Both the position numbers and the translations under genes were made by a program. Of a stretch of DNA of 45,261 nt, positions 26,042-34,408 are shown piece after piece; position 1 is the stretch's first letter; each line of letters starts with the position of its first letter. The stretch is from Porticoccus sp. (GTDB taxonomy: Bacteria > Pseudomonadota > Gammaproteobacteria > Pseudomonadales > Porticoccaceae), in assembly GCA_023261185.1 (NCBI GenBank), contig JALRJN010000048.1, forward strand, positions 1-45,261, in the 5' to 3' direction. The notes under the pieces were generated by a model, which had not been told where the DNA came from, searched no databases, and was given only the letters and a program-made list of their open reading frames with translations.

Positions 26042-27148
26042 TCAGTAGAGCACTACAGAGCGAATGCTTTCGCCGCTGTGCATCAGATCAAAGGCGCGGT
26101 TGATGTCCTGCAGGGGCATGGTGTGGGTGATCAGCGCGTCAATGTTGATCTTCCCCTCCATGTACCAGTCGACGATTTTCGGTACATCGGTGCGACCACG
26201 TGCGCCACCAAAGGCCGTGCCTCGCCAGGAACGACCGGTGACCAGCTGAAATGGCCGGGTGGTAATTTCCTGACCAGCACCGGCTACGCCGATAATGCAG
26301 CTTTCTCCCCAGCCCTTGTGGCAACACTCCAGTGCCTGGCGCATGACATTGACATTGCCAATGCACTCGAAGCTGTAGTCAACGCCGCCGCCGGTGATTT
26401 CAACCAGGTGGCCCACCACGTCATCCACCTCGGAAGGGTTCACGAAGTCAGTCATGCCGAACTGTTTCGCCAACGCCACCTTGGACGGGTTCAGGTCGAT
26501 GCCGATGATGCGGGTGGCGCCGACCATCTTGGCTCCCTGAATAACGTTCAGGCCGATGCCACCGAGCCCGAATACCGCCACGGTAGAGCCCGGTTCCACT
26601 TTCATGGTGAAAGCCACGGCGCCGATACCGGTGGTGACGCCACAGCCGATATAGCAGATCTTGTCGAAAGGGGCGTCCTCGCGGACCTTGGCCAGAGCGA
26701 TTTCCGGCAGCACGGTGTAGTTAGAAAAAGTGGAGCAGCCCATGTAGTGAAGGATGGGTTTGCCATCCAGGGAAAAGCGGCTGGTGCCATCGGGCATCAG
26801 GCCCTGGCCCTGTGTGCTGCGGATGGCCTGGCAGAGATTGGTTTTCGGGTGCAGGCAGTAGTCGCACTCCCGGCATTCCGGTGTATACAGGGGGATCACA
26901 TGGTCGCCGGGCTTGAGGCTTTTGACGCCGGGGCCAACGTCGACAACCACGCCGGCACCTTCGTGGCCGAGGATGGCGGGAAACGCGCCTTCCGGATCAT
27001 CGCCGGATAGGGTGAAGGCATCTGTGTGGCAAACACCAGTGGCCTTGATTTCCACCAGAACCTCACCGGCCCTGGGTCCCTGTAAATCTACTTCGACCAC
27101 TTCCAGTGGACTTCCTGCGCCAAAAGCGACCGCCGCACGTGTTTTCAT
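26042..27148 (-). CDS. adhC: S-(hydroxymethyl)glutathione dehydrogenase / class III alcohol dehydrogenase
   Basis: This zinc-dependent dehydrogenase oxidises S-hydroxymethylglutathione, the adduct of formaldehyde with glutathione, to S-formylglutathione. The 368-residue protein has the catalytic zinc Cys in [28 protein letters not shown], the structural zinc cluster ([15 protein letters not shown]), and the NAD-binding loop [15 protein letters not shown]. The start ATG 27148 has GGAG seven bases before. It is the first gene of the formaldehyde oxidation operon. A second, reversed activity (S-nitrosoglutathione reductase) is known for the family. No frmR-like regulator is seen nearby. Confidence 0.97.
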   Translation of the reverse strand: MKTRAAVAFGAGSPLEVVEVDLQGPRAGEVLVEIKATGVCHTDAFTLSGDDPEGAFPAILGHEGAGVVVDVGPGVKSLKPGDHVIPLYTPECRECDYCLHPKTNLCQAIRSTQGQGLMPDGTSRFSLDGKPILHYMGCSTFSNYTVLPEIALAKVREDAPFDKICYIGCGVTTGIGAVAFTMKVEPGSTVAVFGLGGIGLNVIQGAKMVGATRIIGIDLNPSKVALAKQFGMTDFVNPSEVDDVVGHLVEITGGGVDYSFECIGNVNVMRQALECCHKGWGESCIIGVAGAGQEITTRPFQLVTGRSWRGTAFGGARGRTDVPKIVDWYMEGKINIDALITHTMPLQDINRAFDLMHSGESIRSVVLY

Positions 27149-27186
27149 TCTGTACTCCTGATTGAGTCGACATTTACGGTTGGCTG

Positions 27187-27216
27187 ACTATAGACAGTTG
27201 CCAGCGGGTTAGTAAA
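27187..27216 (-). promoter_or_regulatory. Candidate sigma-70 promoter of the adhC operon
   Basis: On the minus strand a -35 TTTACT (27216-27211), an 18-bp spacer and a -10 TATAGT (27192-27187) lie before adhC, giving a leader of about 30 nt. The match is fair (four of six at -35 and five of six at -10). No operator palindrome for a formaldehyde regulator was recognised. Confidence 0.42.
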
Positions 27217-27235
27217 TGCCATTTTGGTGTGGATT

Positions 27236-28885
27236 TTAAGGCTTGATCATCACCAGGTCCCTGACAGCGCTGGCCAGCATCTGATTGGAGACCAACAGTT
27301 CCCGGTTGATATTAAGCAGTGAGGACAGGGGAATACCAATGGCATCACTACTGTCATAGCGGGTCATCAACTGGTGCAGCCGGTCATGGGATAGGTTGAT
27401 TTCTTCCTGGAGTTGAACATGCTTTTCTTCCAGAAGTACTGGGTCGGTATGTTCCACCAGGTTGAGTAAATGCCGGTAAATATTGCGGGTGTCATGACGC
27501 AGAGTTTCGATCAACTCCTCATCGTCGGACTGAGTGCGCAGCTCCACAATATTCTGACGCACATTTTTGAGACTCTTGGCACCGTAGACCAGATCGCGGG
27601 AGGCGTGGACCAGTTGAGAGACCTTAGCTGTGACCCCTTCCCCTGACTTTTCACGCAGGACGCGGTTGGCATATTGCAGAACCTGCTGCTCGGTATGCTT
27701 GATTTCGGAATACTGATCATCGTAGCTGGATTTAGCCTGCTTGATCTGTTCGTAGACTTCCAGGCCATTGAAGCCAAGCAGCAATTCTTCCGGACGAATG
27801 CGCAACACCCGTAGATTGAGAATTGTCACCTTGTAATAGAGCCGAATCACTTCCTGGCGGATTGCTTCGCTAGCGGCATCGCTGACCGTGGGCGATACCT
27901 TGGTGATGTACTGACAGCCAATCAGGTCATCATCGGCGAAACGACCCTGCAGCCATTTGGCAAAAGGTGACACGATGGGCAGGAACATCAGAATGCCCAG
28001 GCCATTGAAGAGAGAGTGAAACAGCACCAGCACATACATGGGATCGGTTACATCCAGTCTGTCGGTGATGAAGTTCAGCAGTGGGTACATCAGCAGCAGA
28101 GCCACGGCGCTGACGACCAGGTTGAAAATAAAATGCGACAGGGCGACCCGGCGCTTGTCGGACGAACCCTTCACGCCGCCTATGATCACTGTGCTGGTGG
28201 TGCCGAGATTAGCGCCAATCACAATGGCCGCTGCGGTGGTGAGGGGCAGGACACCGGCATGGATAGCGCTTAGTACGATCATCATGGTGGCGGAACTGGA
28301 CTGGATCAATGCGGTAAAAAGCACGCCGCCAAGAACGTAGAGTAGTATCGGGTATTCGCTGAAAACCGACGGGGAGATGTGATCGGATAGAAAGCCCATA
28401 CTGGTTTTCATGAAATCCAGGCCCATCAGCAACAACCCCAGCCCCAGCAGCAGTCTTGCCTGGCTGTGGCGGCGGTAGTCGGGATTGAGAAATACCACGC
28501 CCAGTGTTCCCAGTGCCAGCAACGGCATGGCGTATTCCGTCAGACTCATCTTGAAACCAATGGTCGCGACAATCCAGCCGGTAAAGGTGGTGCCGAGGTT
28601 GGCGCCAAAAATCACACCCAGTGCATTGGTCATGGACAGGATGCCCGCGCCCACGAAAGCCAGGACAAACAGGCCAACCATGGAGCTGCTCTGCAGGCAG
28701 GCAGTGCTGATAATGCCGATGAATACCCCCCGCACCGGGGTTTTGGTGTAATCACGCAGCAGGTGTCGGAAGGAGCGGGTACCAAGCGTTCTCAGTGCCT
28801 GCTCCAGCATGGTCATGCCAAACAGGAACAGGCCCAGCCCTGCCACCAGCTCCCAAGGTTCAAAATTCGGTATATCCGGCGGCAT
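27236..28885 (-). CDS. Na/Pi-cotransporter family protein with PhoU-like C-terminal domain
   Basis: The protein is about 549 residues from ATG 28885 (MPPDIPNFEPWELVAGLGLF). Two Na/Pi cotransport repeats are visible, each with a QSSS motif: CLQSSSMVGL and LIQSSSATMM. About nine membrane helices run to roughly residue 310. The remainder is a helical PhoU-like domain (residues about 335-545). The family includes phosphate uptake or export proteins; direction and substrate are not fixed by sequence. An alternative TTG start at 28957 would add 24 residues. The upstream region has no clear Pho box. Confidence 0.92.
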   Translation of the reverse strand: MPPDIPNFEPWELVAGLGLFLFGMTMLEQALRTLGTRSFRHLLRDYTKTPVRGVFIGIISTACLQSSSMVGLFVLAFVGAGILSMTNALGVIFGANLGTTFTGWIVATIGFKMSLTEYAMPLLALGTLGVVFLNPDYRRHSQARLLLGLGLLLMGLDFMKTSMGFLSDHISPSVFSEYPILLYVLGGVLFTALIQSSSATMMIVLSAIHAGVLPLTTAAAIVIGANLGTTSTVIIGGVKGSSDKRRVALSHFIFNLVVSAVALLLMYPLLNFITDRLDVTDPMYVLVLFHSLFNGLGILMFLPIVSPFAKWLQGRFADDDLIGCQYITKVSPTVSDAASEAIRQEVIRLYYKVTILNLRVLRIRPEELLLGFNGLEVYEQIKQAKSSYDDQYSEIKHTEQQVLQYANRVLREKSGEGVTAKVSQLVHASRDLVYGAKSLKNVRQNIVELRTQSDDEELIETLRHDTRNIYRHLLNLVEHTDPVLLEEKHVQLQEEINLSHDRLHQLMTRYDSSDAIGIPLSSLLNINRELLVSNQMLASAVRDLVMIKP

Positions 28886-28960
28886 GATCTGTATGCGTTT
28901 TCCCGATCGGACTCTTGAGGAAAGTTTAGCAGTCAGCTCGGCGGTGGGAAGGGCCAATTA

Positions 28961-28985
28961 CCCGCGGCAGACAGACTGCCGCGGG
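28961..28985 (-). terminator. Strong GC hairpin between the MMPL exporter and Na/Pi genes
   Basis: CCCGCGGCAG (28961-28970), a 5-base loop ACAGA and CTGCCGCGGG (28976-28985) form a perfect 10-bp stem. It lies 11 bp past the stop of the leftward MMPL gene. The bases after it on the minus strand (TAATTGG) are a poor U-tract, so the hairpin may be a weak terminator or a 3'-end stabiliser. Confidence 0.6.
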
Positions 28986-28996
28986 GATTGGAGGGT

Positions 28997-31540
28997 TTAT
29001 TTGCCCAGTGGCTTGAAAATCAGGATCAGCTTGGGCAGCAGGGTCATGGAGCCCAGCAGGGCGGTCAGCATGGCGAGACCGGTGAGCAGGCCAAAGTAGA
29101 CCGAGGGAATAAAGTTCGACAACGACAGAATGGAAAAGCCGACGATGATGGTAATGGCGGTATAGAACAGTGCGCGACCAATACTGCCATGGGCGCGATG
29201 CATAGCGGCCAGGTAATCCCTGTCGACAGCGAATTCCCGCTTGAAGCGAGTGATGTAGTGAATGGAGTTATCCACTCCGATACCCACGGTGATGGCAGCG
29301 ATGGTGATGGTCATCATGTCCAGCGGGATACGCGCCAGGCCCATGCCTCCCAGTACTACGGTGGCTGCCAGCATGTTGGGCAGCATGGCAATCAGCGAGA
29401 TGGAAATGGAGCGGAACAGCACCATGAACATCACCATGATGCCCAGGAATACCGCACCGAGAGTGAGGATCTGTGAGCGGAACAGGCTTTGCAGCATGTT
29501 GTTGTAAAGCACCAGCAGGCTGGTGAAATGTACCTGGTCGTCCTGCAGGCCCACTTCATCGACGATGTAGCTGCGGATGTTGGCCAACAGCTCGGGACGT
29601 TTCAGCTCACTGCCGGTTTCCTTGATGCGCAAGGTGATGCGTGCCTGATTCAATTCGTCATCGATATAGGGGTCAAATAACAGTGCCGCGTTTTCGGGTG
29701 ACAGGCTTCTGCGCACAAACGCCAGTTCCAGGTCGTTAAGCTTGTGTTCCATCAGGTCTTCAGCGACATCGGCAATGGTCACCAGCGAGCTGACCTTGCC
29801 CACTTCCGGCAGGGAATCCAGGTAATTGTGAATCTTTGAAAGATCCTGCAGGCCCACGCCGGTAAACCAGTAGCTGTTGGGCTTGTCATCATTACTTGTT
29901 GGGCTCTCATCACCAAAGGGGTCGTCAGAGGCAAATGGATCATCCGCGGCGAACGGATCATCGGCCGCAAAGGGGTCTTCCTCCGCAAACGGATCGTCTT
30001 CAGTTACGGTGGGCATGGGCGGAACCGGAGGTGCATCGAGGATGATATCCAGGGGCGTGGTGCCACCCAGTTTTTCATCAATAACGGACAGACCCTGATA
30101 GATCTCGGTGTCGGAGCGGAAGTAATCGATAAAGCGGTTTTCCACCTGCAGTTGGGAAATGCCCCAGCAGCTGATGACGCCGGCCAGTAATGCCAGTGTC
30201 AGCACCAGCTTGCCGTGGTTTTCGGTAAAGCGGGCAAAAATCATGGTATAGGCGGCGGAGTTGTCGCCCTTGTCATTATTTTTACCCTTGCCAATCAGCA
30301 TCATGCCGGCGGGAATCACGATAAATGCCAGGGTCAATGCCAGGGCAATACCCATGGTCATCATCCAGCCAAAGTCGATGACCGGGCGGATATCGCTGAC
30401 CACCAGCGATACAAAGGCAACGCCGGTGGTGAGTACGGTGTACAGGCAGGGGCGAGCCATATAGGACACGGTGCCGCGTACCAGTTCCAGCTGGCTTTGC
30501 TCGGGATTATCCGTCTGCAGTTCGCGGTAGCGCACGATCAAGTGGATCGTTAGGGCCAGGGTGATAATCAGCAACAGCGCGACAAAATTCGAGGAGATGA
30601 CGGTCAGGCGCCAATCGATCCAGCTGAGGTAGCCGAGCATGATTTCCACCGACAGCACACAGGTCAGCAACGGTAGAACAACCCAGCGTATCTGGAGGAA
30701 AATAATGGCCAGGGTGGCGATGATGAACAGCACAATGCCGGTACCAAACACCCTCAGGTCACTTTTGATAAATTCGATCATGTCCGCGGTGATCATGCTG
30801 GGGCCACCCAGAAAGATTTGTGCGCGGTCCTTGAATTGGGCCATTTTTTCACGGATTTCCGCTACCCGCTGGTGCTCTTCCACTGCCCGTGCTGTGCGGT
30901 AGTCTAAAAACTCTTTACTCACCCGTTCCAGTTCAACTTCCTCTTCGGCGGTGAGGCCCTCGGTGTCCCGCTTGAGACGCAGGGAATCCCGTTGACGAAC
31001 CAGCGTGAGGTATTGCCGATCCAGTTCCATGGTGGCCATCAATGCGGTGGTCTGGCCGTCGGGGCTGAGAATCAGTTTGCGGTAAATCGGGCTTTCCAGG
31101 AATTCCTTGCGGGCTAGATCGCGGTCGGTGTCCGGGTTTCTAAGTGTGCGGGGTTCTTCCTTGAGCTGGGATACGGTGACCTTGGGGCTGTAAAGTAGCG
31201 GTACATCGAGAATCGAGGTGACGTTGGCGACGCCACTGATGGTTTTCAATTCATCGCTCATTTGAGCCAGTGTGTTCAGTGAGGCGTCATCAAACAGGTC
31301 ACCTTCATTTGGGGTGTAGGTCACCACCAGAAAGTCGCTGCTGCCATAGTGCTGCAGGGTTTCCCGGAAGTAATCGAGGGCGGTGTCGTGCTCCAGGGTC
31401 AGGGAGTCGGCAGAAGCATCCAATTTGAAATTGGGTAGCCCGAACGCCATGCCAACGGCCAGCAGAATGATGAAGATAATTGCTGCCAGCGGATGGCGCA
31501 AAACCAGTTTTTCGTAGATTCCCAGAAGCCTCTCAGACAT
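28997..31540 (-). CDS. RND-superfamily exporter of the HAE3/MMPL type
   Basis: The 847-residue protein has an N-terminal membrane helix (residues about 15-36), a first large periplasmic domain, a cluster of five helices with the sterol-sensing-like MMPL features, a second periplasmic domain, and another helix cluster from about 690 to 840. Conserved RND phrases are ITVGIGVDNSIHYITRFKRE and LALTIHLIVRYREL. HAE3 proteins export lipid-like molecules such as hopanoids or polyketides; the substrate here is unknown. The second periplasmic domain contains an acidic DPFA-type repeat (about residues 514-546). No membrane-fusion or outer-membrane partner is encoded next to it. Confidence 0.92.
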   Translation of the reverse strand: MSERLLGIYEKLVLRHPLAAIIFIILLAVGMAFGLPNFKLDASADSLTLEHDTALDYFRETLQHYGSSDFLVVTYTPNEGDLFDDASLNTLAQMSDELKTISGVANVTSILDVPLLYSPKVTVSQLKEEPRTLRNPDTDRDLARKEFLESPIYRKLILSPDGQTTALMATMELDRQYLTLVRQRDSLRLKRDTEGLTAEEEVELERVSKEFLDYRTARAVEEHQRVAEIREKMAQFKDRAQIFLGGPSMITADMIEFIKSDLRVFGTGIVLFIIATLAIIFLQIRWVVLPLLTCVLSVEIMLGYLSWIDWRLTVISSNFVALLLIITLALTIHLIVRYRELQTDNPEQSQLELVRGTVSYMARPCLYTVLTTGVAFVSLVVSDIRPVIDFGWMMTMGIALALTLAFIVIPAGMMLIGKGKNNDKGDNSAAYTMIFARFTENHGKLVLTLALLAGVISCWGISQLQVENRFIDYFRSDTEIYQGLSVIDEKLGGTTPLDIILDAPPVPPMPTVTEDDPFAEEDPFAADDPFAADDPFASDDPFGDESPTSNDDKPNSYWFTGVGLQDLSKIHNYLDSLPEVGKVSSLVTIADVAEDLMEHKLNDLELAFVRRSLSPENAALLFDPYIDDELNQARITLRIKETGSELKRPELLANIRSYIVDEVGLQDDQVHFTSLLVLYNNMLQSLFRSQILTLGAVFLGIMVMFMVLFRSISISLIAMLPNMLAATVVLGGMGLARIPLDMMTITIAAITVGIGVDNSIHYITRFKREFAVDRDYLAAMHRAHGSIGRALFYTAITIIVGFSILSLSNFIPSVYFGLLTGLAMLTALLGSMTLLPKLILIFKPLGK
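29903..30010 (-). repeat. 18-bp tandem repeats encoding (A/S)DDPFA-type hexads
   Basis: About five 18-bp units lie in frame in the MMPL gene (29921-29938, 29939-29956, 29957-29974, 29975-29992, plus degenerate flanks). Translated they give DDPFAEEDPFAADDPFAA and DDPFASDDPFGDE-like hexads rich in Asp, Pro and Phe. In-frame period of 18 and near identity of units suggest recent slippage. Confidence 0.88.
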
Positions 31541-31814
31541 CCGACTATTTCCTTCTTATTCTATGGAGTGGGCGAAAGCGCCGTATTATGCCAGAACTGG
31601 GCAAATTGCGTGCACTGTCGGCGATGGAATTATGGGGGCTTGTTAATACTCGTGGGGTTAGCGCTTTTTTTGACTCAACCCGGAGGGCTGGGGCCATTTT
31701 AGTCCCCAACTGCGTTGAAATTCGTTCATTTAGAATCACTAGCGTCTCTCATTTTGCCTTGCTGGAAGCAAAAATGACTCCCAGCAGTGATACCCCCACG
31801 ATTATTAACAGGCC
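31541..31814. other. Noncoding gap upstream of the MMPL exporter
   Basis: These 274 bases separate the MMPL gene from the SelW-like gene, both leftward. They presumably hold the MMPL promoter. I saw a G/C-rich stretch with short inverted pieces near 31676-31706 and a T7 run at 31665-31671, but no convincing gene, terminator or operator. Confidence 0.4.
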
Positions 31815-32096
31815 CTATCGGTCGTTGTGGCCCAGAGAGCGTTCCGGGTCAATCACGTCACGTACTCGCTGTTTTAACTCTTTGGCGTCGGGAAAGCCGC
31901 CATCGCGAACGCGCTCCCAGATGGATTGTTCGTCGAGAAAAACCTCAAAAGCGCCACCGGTTTCAGAGGGCCCCAGAGTAACCTCTGCCAGGTCATCCAT
32001 AAACGTGGTCAACAGTTCCTGCGCGAGCCAGGCAGAACGTAACAACCAATGGCAGCGCGGGCAGTAGACGATCACAATGCGCGGTTTTGCGGACAT
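31815..32096 (-). CDS. SelT/SelW/SelH (Rdx) family thioredoxin-like protein, Cys form
   Basis: The 93-residue protein has the Rdx-family fold motif at its N-terminus: MSAKPRIVIVYCPRCHWLLR, with C12-x2-C15. In selenoproteins of this group the second Cys is often Sec; here both are Cys. The middle contains LGPSETGGAFEVFLDEQSIW, which fits the family's GxF motif. A GGAG (about nine bases upstream) supports ATG 32096 over a GTG at 32105. A redox role is assumed from homology; the partner is unknown. It is divergent from the hydroxyacid dehydrogenase gene. Confidence 0.88.
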   Translation of the reverse strand: MSAKPRIVIVYCPRCHWLLRSAWLAQELLTTFMDDLAEVTLGPSETGGAFEVFLDEQSIWERVRDGGFPDAKELKQRVRDVIDPERSLGHNDR

Positions 32097-32163
32097 CGGG
32101 TACACTCCGGGTATCAGGGTGGAAAGTAAAAAGCATGGTCAAGATAACCTCCGGGCAGCCAAG

Positions 32164-33129
32164 ATGAAAGCGGTCATTCTCGATGCAGATACGCTGGGAA
32201 ACGATGATGTCAGCCTGGCACCCCTCACCGGTCAGCCGCTGCAGTGGAACGTTTATGAGACCAGCGATCCCGAGCAGGTTGACGCACGCCTGGCCAATGC
32301 TGACGTAGTGTTGACCAATAAGGTCATCATTGGTGCCAAGGAGATGGATTCAGCTCCAGGGCTGAGATATATCGGCGTACTGGCCACGGGCACCAACGTG
32401 GTTGATCTTGAAGCGGCCACCGCCCGGGGTGTGGTTGTCAGCAACGTCACTAATTACGGCACCGGGTCAGTGGTGCAGCACACCTGGGCGATGATTCTGG
32501 CACTGGTTACCCGTTTGCCGGACTACAATGTGGCCGCACTGGATGGCAGCTGGTCCAGCAGCGGCCGCTTCTGCCTGATGGATTACCCGGTGACGGAGTT
32601 GGCGGGGAAAACTCTGGGTATTATTGGCTATGGCCAACTGGGCAAGGCCGTGGCAGAGATTGGCCGGGCATTTGGGATGCAGGTCAATGTGGCATCCCTG
32701 CCGTGGCGACACGGTGACCAGCCTGGCCGGGTACCGCTGGAAACACTGTTGCGGGAAGTGGATGTATTGAGCCTGCACTGTCCGTTGACCGACGAGACCC
32801 GGGGGCTGATCGGTCGCCGCCAACTGGCGATGATGAAATCCCAGGCCCTGTTGATTAATTGTGCCCGCGGTGGCTTGGTGGATGAGACGGCCCTGGCCGA
32901 GGCGCTGGAGGATGGTGAGATTGCCGGAGCCGGTGTGGATGTGCTCACTGAGGAGCCCCCGGTTAATGGCAACCCCCTGCTGAACCCTGAACTGCCAAAC
33001 CTGATTGTTACACCTCACAGTGCCTGGGTAGCACGGGAGTCCCGGCAGCGGCTGGTGCAGCAGGCTGCCGATAATTTACGGGCCTTTCAGGCCGGTCAGC
33101 CGGTCAACGTGGTGAATAAAAAAGAATAG
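32164..33129 (+). CDS. D-2-hydroxyacid dehydrogenase (hydroxypyruvate/glycerate type)
   Basis: The 321-residue NAD-dependent dehydrogenase has the Rossmann fingerprint LGIIGYGQLGKAVAEIGRAF (GxGxxG), and the catalytic Arg in NCARGGLVDE, Glu in DVLTEEPP and His in VTPHSAW. The N-terminal substrate domain includes ATGTNVVDLEAATARGVVVS. The pattern is closest to HprA-type glycerate dehydrogenases. ATG 32164 is the family start; its Shine-Dalgarno is weak. It is followed after 12 bp by dtd, suggesting a two-gene operon. Confidence 0.92.
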   Translation: MKAVILDADTLGNDDVSLAPLTGQPLQWNVYETSDPEQVDARLANADVVLTNKVIIGAKEMDSAPGLRYIGVLATGTNVVDLEAATARGVVVSNVTNYGTGSVVQHTWAMILALVTRLPDYNVAALDGSWSSSGRFCLMDYPVTELAGKTLGIIGYGQLGKAVAEIGRAFGMQVNVASLPWRHGDQPGRVPLETLLREVDVLSLHCPLTDETRGLIGRRQLAMMKSQALLINCARGGLVDETALAEALEDGEIAGAGVDVLTEEPPVNGNPLLNPELPNLIVTPHSAWVARESRQRLVQQAADNLRAFQAGQPVNVVNKKE

Positions 33130-33141
33130 GGTGGTGAGTAG

Positions 33142-33579
33142 ATGTTGGGTTTGATTCAGCGTGTCAGCTATGCCCATGTGGAAGTCAACGGCGACAAGGT
33201 TGGGGAGATCGGTCACGGTATTTTATTGCTGCTGGGCATCCAGGTGGGCGACACGGAAGAAAATGTCGACCGTCTTCAGGACAAGGTGTTGCAGTACAGA
33301 ATTTTCCCCGATGAGCAGGGCCGGATGAACCTGAATGTGGAGCAGGTGGGTGGTGGACTGCTGGTGGTGTCGCAATTTACCCTGGCAGCCAATACCCGCA
33401 AGGGGCTGCGTCCCAGTTTTACGTCTGCCGCGGCTCCCGAGCAGGCCGAGAAACTCTACAATTATTTCATCAACCGGGTAGAGCACCTCTACCCGGATGT
33501 TGCGTCGGGCATTTTTGGCGCCGATATGCAGGTCAGCCTGTGCAACGACGGGCCGGTGACGTTTTTGCTGGAGGGCTGA
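33142..33579 (+). CDS. dtd: D-aminoacyl-tRNA deacylase
   Basis: Dtd hydrolyses D-amino acids (and glycine from tRNA(Ala)) mischarged onto tRNA. The 145-residue length is typical. Both active-site motifs are present: SQFTLAANTRKGLRPSFTSA and the C-terminal NDGPVTFLLEG with the Gly-cisPro pair. The N-terminus MLGLIQRVSYAHVEVNG is also conserved. It is the last gene before a bidirectional terminator-like hairpin. Confidence 0.97.
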   Translation: MLGLIQRVSYAHVEVNGDKVGEIGHGILLLLGIQVGDTEENVDRLQDKVLQYRIFPDEQGRMNLNVEQVGGGLLVVSQFTLAANTRKGLRPSFTSAAAPEQAEKLYNYFINRVEHLYPDVASGIFGADMQVSLCNDGPVTFLLEG

Positions 33580-33604
33580 AGCCCAGAATAAAAATCCAGA
33601 ATAA

Positions 33605-33637
33605 AAAAGGCGCCATCCAACAAGATAGCGCCCTTTT
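33605..33637 (+). terminator. Bidirectional Rho-independent terminator after dtd
   Basis: AAAAGGCGC (33605-33613) pairs with GCGCC at 33628-33632, followed by CTTTT (33633-33637). With A-rich sequence on the left side it can serve both dtd (rightward) and the following leftward gene, whose stop is at 33661. The loop of about 14 bases is long, so strength is uncertain. Confidence 0.65.
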
Positions 33638-33660
33638 AGGGTTGATCGAATATTTCGGTG

Positions 33661-34341
33661 TTACTGGGTCAGTTTGTTGAACACTTCTGTGGCGGTTTGC
33701 TCGATCATCGGAATCAGTAAGTCCTGACCATCCTGCTCTGCCTTGGTTTGCAGATCATTGCCGATAACTTTTTTACCGTTGGAGATACTTTTCAGGTTGT
33801 AACTGAGAGCGATTGAATCCCCCTTGCGGATGGTGCCCTGGGCCGCCGTCAGTTTTTCCATGGATTCCTGCTGCATCTGCACATTGGCTGCGGTATTAGC
33901 CACGTTTGCTGCTGTTGTTGCGGCCACAAAGGTGCCTACGCCACCGCCGACACCCGCATAGGGTAGTGCTGAAGAAATCACTCCGGCGCCAATGGACAGC
34001 GCCTTGCCCCAGCTCTTTTTCTTCTTGTACTCAACATCGGTGGACAGCATGTATGAGCAGCCGGATTGTTTCGCTTCGGCTTCCAGCTGCGCCGGCAGTC
34101 TGGATTGCAGGTTGACCACCTCCAGCATCGGGCCGCTCAGATAGGAGATAAGCATGTTTTGTACCGGCGCGGACACATCCTGACCGGTTGCACCCTGTCC
34201 CAGTTGGGCCTTGGGTGGTGCGATGGCTACGCAGGGTTTCTCAGCGGCGATTGCTGGATTGATGAGGCTGGTCGCCGCGAGGATGAGACAGATAAAAAAA
34301 GAACGTTTACTGACAGTCACAACAGACTCCTTTATTTTCAC
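33661..34341 (-). CDS. Exported protein of unknown function
   Basis: I do not assign a family. The protein is up to 226 residues with a signal peptide (about SKRSFFICLILAATSLINPA, cut after AIAA) and a mature part beginning EKPCVAIAPPKAQLGQGATG. A Cys pair (C37 and C95) could form a disulfide. There is a Gly/Ala-rich hydrophobic stretch (residues about 117-150), possibly membrane associated. The start is uncertain between ATG 34341 and a GTG a few codons later. Similar secreted proteins of unknown function occur in other bacteria. Confidence 0.75.
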   Translation of the reverse strand: MKIKESVVTVSKRSFFICLILAATSLINPAIAAEKPCVAIAPPKAQLGQGATGQDVSAPVQNMLISYLSGPMLEVVNLQSRLPAQLEAEAKQSGCSYMLSTDVEYKKKKSWGKALSIGAGVISSALPYAGVGGGVGTFVAATTAANVANTAANVQMQQESMEKLTAAQGTIRKGDSIALSYNLKSISNGKKVIGNDLQTKAEQDGQDLLIPMIEQTATEVFNKLTQ

Positions 34342-34408
34342 GTATCCATAGATCCATGTGCAGTTTCAGTCGGCCAGAGACGCGAATGACAATTGTCTTT
34401 ACCACCCT

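Noticed and set aside
22982-27148. Long plus-strand open frames opposite the formaldehyde operon (one of 443 codons at 25679-27010)
   Set aside because: These mirror the codon structure of adhC/fghA on the minus strand; they show no domain and their products look like antisense translations rich in His, Gly and Ala.
28886-28996. Pho box upstream of the Na/Pi cotransporter
   Set aside because: No 11-bp-phased GTCAC units are present; only a strong GC hairpin lies there.
31541-32067. Plus-strand frame of up to 195 codons across the gap upstream of the MMPL gene
   Set aside because: It is antisense to the SelW-like gene for most of its length and reads as low-complexity Ser/Arg-rich sequence in the rest; no ribosome binding site.
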